Of a stretch of DNA of 64,000 nt, positions 57,432 to 64,000 are shown piece by piece. The translations under genes and the position numbers were made by a program. The notes beneath the pieces are model-generated. The model made no database searches. It was given only the letters and a program-made list of their open reading frames with translations, and had not been told where the DNA came from. The first letter of the stretch is position 1. Every line of letters starts with the position of its first letter. The stretch comes from Aselliscus stoliczkanus (lineage: Eukaryota > Chordata > Mammalia > Chiroptera > Hipposideridae). The DNA lies in NCBI GenBank assembly GCA_033961575.1, contig CM066735.1, forward strand, positions 34,987,501-35,051,500, written 5' to 3'.

Positions 57432-58068
57432 TTTAAAACCCTAGTAAATATATGCAGCATTGTATAGCATATACCATTGTTTAGAATATATTTCCATGAG
57501 CTACATATTAGTTATACATAAAAATATATCTCTGTTGAATTGAGTACTCCAGGTGGCATCAATGTGGAGTTTTATAAATGATCTTTTTATTTATCAAAAA
57601 TCTAATTGCTACTTTTTGCTAGGTTTTAAAAATTGTTTAAAGACTTTTATTTAGTGTTGCTCAATAATGATCTCCTTAGCAAAAAAAAAAAAAAAGTCTC
57701 ATGTAAGAATAGAACATTAAAGCAACTCTATACTGCATTTTCCAAACATTTCTTGTTCATAGACTATTAGAGTAATCTCCATTTTTTTTACAAGAAGGCT
57801 ATAACTTGCATAAAAGAGATAATGCTTTAATGTAATGTGTTGTTGATAGTCAGATAACTATTATTCCGTGTAATGGACATTGGCAATTGTCTAATTAAAA
57901 TGTGATTCTTAATTACTACCTTACTCCGAAACTGCTAGGTTTTTTAAAAAATCTGTTCAGGTGACTATGAAGTTACTGAAGGACATGGAATTCTAACAGA
58001 ACTATCCCTAATGTAAAAGAGATGATCATTCTCTTAGCCAGTTTTATATAGATCAATTATATACATGG
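57432..58068. other. Unassigned sequence
   Basis: No gene or repeat recognised. A-run at 57680-57694. Confidence 0.4.
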
Positions 58069-58069
58069 T

Positions 58070-58220
58070 AACTAGCTGGGTCAACTAAAATTTTCTAAGC
58101 TTTAGCTGAGTCATAGGGAAAAGAGAAATAAATAAAACTCCATCTTGTGGAGTTACTATAAGTATTAAATTTATGAGGTATTTAAACCTCAGAGGAACAA
58201 TGCCTGGTGTAAAATAAGCA
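58070..58220 (+). repeat. MIR-type SINE fragment
   Basis: AACTAGCTGGGTCAACTAAA, TTTTCTAAGCTTTAGCTGAG, AGTTACTATAAGTATTAAAT and GAACAATGCCTGGTGTAAAA follow the MIR order. Confidence 0.6.
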
Positions 58221-58254
58221 CACACATTTTTTTGCACAGGTTTATTTTTATTAG

Positions 58255-58410
58255 GCTATTTTGTATTATATATCTATAGAAAATATTTATGATATACATT
58301 TTTCATATAAAATGTTACATTTATATATAATTATATTATATATAAATATAATATAATAATATATATATAATTAATATAGTATAATAATACAATAAATATA
58401 ATATATTGTT
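58255..58410. repeat. Very AT-rich low-complexity block
   Basis: Almost pure A/T with many TATA and ATAAT units. Such DNA unwinds easily and is slippage-prone. Confidence 0.9.
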
Positions 58411-58479
58411 ACAATTTTTTTCTCCCTAATTTGAATGATAGCATCTTTGATCTCCAAAGCAGTGTCATTTATGAGAACT

Positions 58480-58570
58480 GTATTCATTTTAAATCTGTAG
58501 AAAGTCATGTGGAAAGCCTAACATAGACCCTGCATATACCAATTGCTCAATAAATGTTAGATTTAACAAC
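58480..58570 (+). repeat. L2/MIR 3'-terminal fragment
   Basis: CCTAACATAGACCCTGCATA followed by CAATTGCTCAATAAATGTTA is the common 3' end of L2/MIR repeats. Confidence 0.55.
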
Positions 58571-58574
58571 ATTG

Positions 58575-59280
58575 CCTTCACTGGTTTTGGTTACTTGTGC
58601 TCAGAATGTTGTGTCAACATAGAATGTGTTTTACGCTTAGTCCTCCCTAAACGTACGTGCCTTACATGCCTCTCCACAGCCTCCAGGAGGAAGGGTAACT
58701 AATTCATTGTCTTTGGGGTCAATATCATCTTTCTCCTTCCCCACCATAATGCTTCCTTCTGCTGTTCAGCTTTATTTCCAGCATCTTCTAAATTCGCTTA
58801 TCCCTTTAACCAATATGTTGACCTCTTTTCCCAGGAAGTATTTCATAATGCATGGGCTGTTAATACTTAACTATAACATTACAAATTCAGTAATAACACT
58901 ATTATGGATGTTAATAATTGGGGCAATTTTTTTGTGTATTTCTTTCCAAAATAATGGCAAGATCATTCAGTGATTCTGTTTCATATGCTTTATAGAATGC
59001 ATTCAAAGTCATTGGCTTAGATTTTTTTCCTGAATGCTTCCTAGTCATTTTTAATTAATTTTACCTGTGAACAGAATGAGACATCTTTTCTGTTTAAAGA
59101 AATGCTATTTACCACAAAAGTAGAGCATGCAATAGCTGGTTGAAAATCACCCACAATGAAGAATTATAAGATCATGAACAGAGAAATTAATTTTCTTATT
59201 AACTTGTTGTGGTTTTTGAAAACAGCTTGCATTTGTTTTTCTAATAGTTTCTTGGGTGTGGAGAAGGGCATAAGCTGTAA
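58575..59280. other. Unassigned sequence
   Basis: An 88-codon plus frame at 58707-58973 lacks any motif I recognise. No repeat identified. Confidence 0.35.
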
Positions 59281-59289
59281 GTGTGTCTC

Positions 59290-59508
59290 TATACTGGAAT
59301 CAGTTAGATCCATTTGGAACTCTGGCTCTGTTTTTCCTACCTGTAAATCTTTGGACATTTACTCAACTTCTCTGGGTCTCAGTTTTCTCATATGTAAGAT
59401 GTGTATAACATAGTTGCAACTACCTTGTAAGGTTTGATGTTTTTTAAAATAAGTAATGTTTGTAAAAGACAACACAATGTCCTGGCATATAGTAAGCACT
59501 TTTCACTC
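59290..59508 (+). repeat. MIR-type SINE
   Basis: GGAACTCTGGCTCTGTTTTT, GTAAATCTTTGGACATTTAC, TCAACTTCTCTGGGTCTCAG, TTTTCTCATATGTAAGATGT and TGTCCTGGCATATAGTAAGC cover most of MIR in plus orientation. Confidence 0.8.
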
Positions 59509-59574
59509 TGGAGTGATTGTATCAGCCAGCAGAAAACTTTGCTTATTCCTCAATCTATCAATAATTTTCTAGGC

Positions 59575-59678
59575 GGGCTGGCTGAGTGGAGTGGTGGTTA
59601 AGTGCTGGCTTGGGAAGCCAGCGGCCCCGGTTCGGGTCCCACATATGACGGCCAGTGACACTGCCCTCAAAAAAACAC

Positions 59679-59704
<26 letters not shown>
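59575..59704 (+). mobile_element. RHIN-type SINE with (AAT)n tail
   Basis: Starts GGGCTGGCTGAGTGGAGT, contains the GCTGGCTTGGGAAGCCAGC stem and B box GTTCGGGTCCC, ends CAGTGACACTGCCCTC. Its tail has become a (TAA)n microsatellite at about 59681-59710. TSD AATAATTTTCTAGGC at 59560-59574 and 59705-59719, perfect over 15 bp. Confidence 0.92.
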
Positions 59705-59710
<6 letters not shown>

Positions 59711-59719
59711 TTTCTAGGC

Positions 59720-60205
59720 AACTACTTAGCTGGACATTCGTTGTAGCTTTGGATTCACTGCAGGTGCCCAAATATAATACATGTTATATGAATAATATTT
59801 GTATAATATAATATATTGTGTAACAAATATTTTATATTATATTTATGTATATTCTATTATACAATTAAATCAGATATAAATCTAATTATATTAAAACTGA
59901 ATTGAAGAAATTAATGGGTTTAGCTTAATAATATTTCTTATTTAAAATGGGTCAATCTATACACAAACTTAAGTTTCACATATATTTTATAGACTCTTAT
60001 CCTAAAAATTACTTACCTAACTTTAGACGCTAGTTCAAGAAAAAAAAAATTCACTGGACTTTTTAAAAACACTTTCCAGACTGAAAGGTAATATCGATTT
60101 ACAGTACAAAGTAGAATAAATGTAAAGAAAAATATTTTCTTTATATTTCATGAAAGTAAACGTCAGAAATCTTTAAGTGTACCTGAGTGTTAAAAAAATG
60201 TGTAT
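59720..60205. other. Unassigned AT-rich sequence
   Basis: No gene or repeat recognised. TATAAT-like low complexity at 59775-59870. Confidence 0.4.
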
Positions 60206-60206
<1 letters not shown>

Positions 60207-60249
<43 letters not shown>

Positions 60250-60258
60250 TGTGTGTGT
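60207..60258 (+). repeat. (GT)n microsatellite
   Basis: About 25 GT units with one GAGT interruption, then TACATGTACATGTATAC. Confidence 0.97.
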
Positions 60259-60314
60259 ACATGTACATGTATACTCATATGTGTCTTTTGTTAAGACAGT
60301 GTTATCTGAAATTT

Positions 60315-60715
60315 AAGATAGATTTGGTTCTATAAAAACAAAGGGGTATTTGAGACAACATGGATAGATCTTGAGATTATTATGCTCAGTGAAATAAGTC
60401 AGAAAAAGTGGAGAACCATATGACCACTTATATGTGAGATATAAAACTGAAAGCAACAAAGTAACAAGACAAATAAAGAAACAAAAACTCATAGTCACAC
60501 ACAATAGTTTAGTGGTTACCAGGGAGTAAAGGTGGAGGAAGGATGATAGAAGAGGGTAAAGGGTGTCAAATATATAAATGGTGACAGGAAGAGAACTGAC
60601 TCTGGACGGTGAACACACAATATGATATACAGATGATGTGTTACAGAATTGTACACTTGAAACATATGCAACTTTACTAACCATTGTCATCCCAATAAAT
60701 TTTAATTTAAAAAAA
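60315..60715 (+). repeat. L1 3' end with A-rich tail
   Basis: TTGAGACAACATGGATAGAT, CAGTGAAATAAGTCAGAAAA, ACCACTTATATGTGAGATAT, GTGGTTACCAGGGAGTAAAG, GAATTGTACACTTGAAACAT, ACTAACCATTGTCATCCCAA and TAAATTTTAATTTAAAAAAA give the L1 ORF2 end, 3' UTR and tail on the plus strand. Better preserved than the L1M relics. The 125-codon minus frame here is the L1 read backwards. Confidence 0.88.
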
Positions 60716-60739
60716 AGAATTATTTTCTTCTTTTTGATT

Positions 60740-60861
60740 TGATTTTTGTTATTTTATTTGCTTTTATTTTACAAATTGAATTTGTTTGCTAGAAGAATGG
60801 CCATTTCAATACTTTCCTGTATCAGTTTTGATAAGTTTATTTTTCAAAAACATTGCCTAAA
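60740..60861 (-). repeat. Old L1, inverted, first part
   Basis: T-rich inverted L1 text (TTGCTAGAAGAATGGCCATT) that continues after the Ves-like SINE. Confidence 0.45.
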
Positions 60862-61004
60862 GGGCCGGCCAGGTGGCTCAGTTGGTTAAGAGCTCACTCA
60901 AGAGTGTGAGTAGAGCTTGAGCTACAGCAGTTCAATGCCCAGCCCAAGCTGAGCTGCCGCTGAGCTGCCAACAGGTGGCAGGATGGCTCAGCTAAAAAAA
61001 AAAA
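60862..61004 (+). mobile_element. Ves-like tRNA-derived SINE
   Basis: GGGCCGGCCAGGTGGCTCAG then TTGGTTAAGAGCTC is the classic bat Ves head with A box (GTGGCTCAGTTGGTTAAGAG). A B-box-like GTTCAATGCCC follows, then a GCTGAGCTGCC repeat and an A tail at 60994-61004. It differs from the RHIN units in its centre. No clear TSD. Confidence 0.8.
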
Positions 61005-61930
61005 TGCTTATTTCATCTAAGTTGTGAAATATATCTGTATAAAATTATTCTTAAGATTCCCTTTTTATCTTTGTCTTCTTGCATGTAGTGTCTCTAGTAA
61101 GAGTTCTTTCAGTCCTAATAAAAGACAATAATTTGGTCTTCTTTTTCTAGTACCTTAAGGTGGAGGATATTATTAATATTAGCCTTTTTTTAAATAAAAG
61201 AATAGCATTGACAACTAAAAATCTTCTTTAAACACTGCTTGACTGCATCCTATAATTTTTTTTATATTTACATTTCTATTGAGTTGAAAGAACTTCTATT
61301 TTTTCCTTGTGATTTTTCTTCTTTGCCATTTGATTTGGTTAATTTGCAAATTCTAAATACTTTATTATTATTAATTTCTAATTACTCTGTTGTGCTCAGA
61401 GAATATTCTTGTAAGTTTCCAGTCTTGTAAAATTTATTCAGGCTTGTTTAATGGCCTAGCATATGGTCTGTCTTAGAAAATGATCAGTATGTACTTGTAA
61501 AAATGTTACACTGTAATTATTGTTTATTGTATTTTACAAATATAAATTAGATAAAGTTAGTTACTAATGTTGTTCAAAATGTGTGTATCCCTACTGAAAT
61601 TTTTTCTACTTGTTTTGTCAATTAATGGGAAAAGAGTGTTCAAAATCTCAAATTGTAATTGTGAGGATTTGTCTGTTTCAGCTTTTAATTATTTTAGATT
61701 TTCTTCATTAATTAGATTTTCTATTATTATAGACATTCGCATTGAGGATCGTCTCTTCCTGATGACTTTACATTTTGACATTATGATACATTCCTTTTTT
61801 ATATCAATAATATTTTTTGTCTTGAAGTGTACTTTGTATGAGATTAATACAATCATATCAGCTTTCTTGGGCTTATTATTAAAGAACATATTAGTTTATA
61901 ATTGTAAAGTACTTACAAAAGTACCTGGCA
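61005..61930 (-). repeat. Old L1, inverted, main part
   Basis: TTCTTGCATGTAGTGTCTCT, TGGTCTTCTTTTTCTAGTAC, TGACTGCATCCTATAATTTT, TTGTGCTCAGAGAATATTCT, TTCAGGCTTGTTTAATGGCC, TAGCATATGGTCTGTCTTAG and CTTTCTTGGGCTTATTATTA are the reverse complement of an L1 central region in correct order. The 128-codon plus frame at 61567-61953 is antisense to it and not a gene. Confidence 0.75.
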
Positions 61931-61939
61931 TACAGTCAG

Positions 61940-62645
61940 GGATACATAAGTAGGAAAATAAACAAACCCACAATTTTCTATGATCACTTTATTCCATATA
62001 GACAAATCTATATACTACCCTCTTCACACGCTGTTCCCAAAAATGCCATTCCCCTTCTGAAGTACCATGCCCTACTTCTACTTTTACCTGAATCTTACCC
62101 ATTTATGTTATAGTTTTTGTCCTCTTCATGACATTTCCTAAAATGCAGGTTTTCCCTTCTGTAAGCTCCTATAACCCAGGACCTGTTTCTGTCACTCATA
62201 CTTTTCCTTTGCTACCTCTTAATAAAATTTGGGTTGTATGTTTATTTTGGCTCATCATTAGAGTATATGTTCTTTTTATGTCAGGTTACGGTCTTACTTG
62301 TGTCTTTCTTTCCTCATACAAGCTTAGGTAAGTGTGTTTTATGTTTTTGGCTCACTTACACATATAACTTCTTCTCAGAATTGTCTTTCATATATGGAGA
62401 GGGGCAGAGCAGCAATTGGGCAATAAAATGGCAGTGGACAGCCAGAATCAAAGAGGTATCATGGAGGAAAATTGCTCTGACTATTCTATCCCAGTGGAGC
62501 CGAAGTTATCTGAGTCTGCTTCATAGTTTCACCTACATCTACTGAAACAGTGTTGATGGAATATGATATATATGTAGAATCAGAGCAACAAAAAGTATGG
62601 GCAGCTAGTGTTCCATTCATTATTTCAGCCAATGTTCATAACAAC
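61940..62645. other. Unassigned sequence
   Basis: A 103-codon plus frame at 62234-62545 has no motif and no nearby signals. No repeat recognised. Confidence 0.35.
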
Positions 62646-62654
62646 AGTAATAAT

Positions 62655-62840
62655 AATGCCCAATGCATCATGTACCATGTGACAAGCACTTTCTAAATGT
62701 TTCATATATGAACCAATTACTTAGTTATTGTCATTAACATTTTGTACAGGAGGAAATTGAGAGACTGCTGTAGGAAGTAGTATGCCCAAGAGCTCGCAGC
62801 TATGAAAAGTTGGAGTCAGGTTTTGAACCAAAGTCATTTA
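62655..62840 (-). repeat. MIR-type SINE, inverted
   Basis: CCATGTGACAAGCACTTTCT, CATATATGAACCAATTACTT, TTTGTACAGGAGGAAATTGA, AGTAGTATGCCCAAGAGCTC and GTTGGAGTCAGGTTTTGAAC make a well-ordered inverted MIR. Confidence 0.8.
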
Positions 62841-62844
62841 AGCT

Positions 62845-64000
62845 TTGGAACATACATCCATGTGTAGGACCCATCTTTCTGATTTGTTACGAATACAGCA
62901 GCAACATATCAAACCCTCTAAATCTTCGGAAGTAAGATAGAGAGGCTGGTGTAAGAGCTCTAATTTGCCCTGTTAACCTGCCAATGAGTTCACTGTGTCT
63001 TGATAGAGTGATAAAGTGTTAGCCCTTAGTAAGTAATGTAGGTATTCTTTCCTGAAACTAAAGAGTAGATAAATAACCAATGCAAAATGCCATTTATTCA
63101 TTAAAATTCTATGCAGCAAAATATCTAGTCATTATCTCAATGACTAATATACTCCAGTGTCTTCATGTATATCATAAAATGTAATAAAATGGGTAATGGA
63201 TATATTCTCCTTAATAATATTGCTGCAATTTAAATTCCTATTTCATGACATGAATAGGAGCCCATTTCTGTGAGTAAAACAGTAAAATGTCAGATTATAG
63301 TTCAACAAAAAGCTCCATTATTATTTAAAGGAAAATTAGTGAATCATCCAAAACAGCATATCATAATTTTTTCACATTTGTTTTCTATTTGAATCATTTC
63401 TTTCTACTCCAAGAACAAAATCGGTATAAACTATATCTCTCAGCATTGTTTTCCACTAGAATGGTTAAAATATGTATTTGAACAAATTGCTATTTAAAGA
63501 TACTTTTTCATGATTCTGACATAAGACTCTTCCATTACATTTTAAAATAAGCTATTAATAAGCTGAAAGTGTAACATAAAGGCAGAGGGTTCCTATTTTT
63601 TAACAACAAATATCTTAGATAGATAATATCAAAATCTCCCACAAAACAGCTTCCCCAAAATGACAACTTAGCATAATACAAGTTAGAGTTACTGCACTTC
63701 AAAAAGTAACATCAAACAAAATACTCACAAACAGCACATACTTAATCCCAGGGTATAGTTCCTTCTGTTTATGTCTTAAATGGACCATTAAATGCATATC
63801 TGCAAAAGATATCCATAGTACTTCACCTAATAAAGACGTTTTCTGGGAAACATTATAAAATCAAGTGAAATCTATTGCTCTGAAGTCACCCAGAATGAAA
63901 TAGAAACTGAAATTTTTTATGAAGTTTTCTATGTCAAGCTTGACTAAAATTATATGGGAACATTTCATTAATAGCCTCTTTTCTTCTTTATGTTCCTCTT
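62845..64000. other. Unassigned AT-rich sequence
   Basis: No gene or repeat recognised to the window end. Confidence 0.4.

Noticed and set aside
60313..60690. 125-codon minus-strand frame
   Set aside because: It is the reverse reading of a plus-strand L1 3' end.
60315..61930. Twin-priming inversion between the plus L1 3' end and the minus L1 piece
   Set aside because: The inverted part lies downstream of the A-rich tail, whereas twin priming puts it upstream of the forward 3' part. The two pieces also differ in age.
61567..61953. 128-codon plus-strand frame, the longest in the window
   Set aside because: It lies antisense to an inverted old L1, is rich in I/F/L as expected for AT-rich antisense DNA, and shows no motif.

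Overview
This is a 64 kb piece of AT-rich vertebrate, almost certainly mammalian, nuclear DNA. I could not support any host protein-coding exon, rRNA, tRNA gene, CpG island or CRISPR array in it. The longest open frames are short and either lie in repeats or look like chance frames. It reads as intergenic or deep-intronic sequence. Mammalian origin rests on the mix of L1, L2, MIR, MaLR-type LTRs, hAT-Charlie-type and mariner-type elements. The most informative marker is a short tRNA-derived SINE present eleven times: ten as a simple ~95-110 bp unit and once as the head of a longer composite. From memory it resembles the RHIN-type SINE of horseshoe and Old World leaf-nosed bats. Together with Ves-like SINEs this suggests a yinpterochiropteran bat (Rhinolophus/Hipposideros group). 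That assignment is recall plus inference and was not checked against a database.

Layout. 0-5 kb: a possible LTR-like block at ~0.9-1.5 kb, an old L1 5' fragment, a MIR and a hAT relic. 5-12 kb: a MaLR-type LTR with adjoining internal sequence, an L1 3' region, and three RHIN-type SINEs. 13-17 kb: a minus-strand LTR, a minus-strand L1 piece, then a long plus-strand L1 ORF2 relic interrupted by a 448 bp composite SINE. 17-24 kb: SINE, MIRs, an 81 bp local duplication, a coding-like minus-strand relic (21.2-22.1 kb) and another LTR. 25-31 kb: old L1 5' sequence carrying a SINE with a perfect 17 bp target-site duplication (TSD), a partial LTR, and two more SINEs beside an (AT)n tract. 31-40 kb: two L2 3' ends, L1 fragments, and a perfect 36 bp palindrome. 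41-45.3 kb: an old L1 containing four later insertions (a young L1, a hAT, a mariner-like element, and a SINE inside that element). 48 kb: a second composite SINE with an 18 bp TSD. 50.8-53.2 kb: old L1 3' ends broken by LTR-type insertions. 53-64 kb: microsatellites, an exactly 80 bp mariner-type MITE, MIRs, a SINE with a growing (AAT)n tail, and L1 pieces on both strands.

No genes act together here. The content is a layered record of transposition: old MIR, L2, MaLR and L1M sequence overlaid by DNA transposons and then by bat-type SINEs and a younger L1. The most unusual observations are a composite SINE family with one shared ~300 bp body but two different tRNA-like heads, the nested insertions at 41-45 kb, the TA-flanked inverted-repeat elements, and the 36 bp palindrome.
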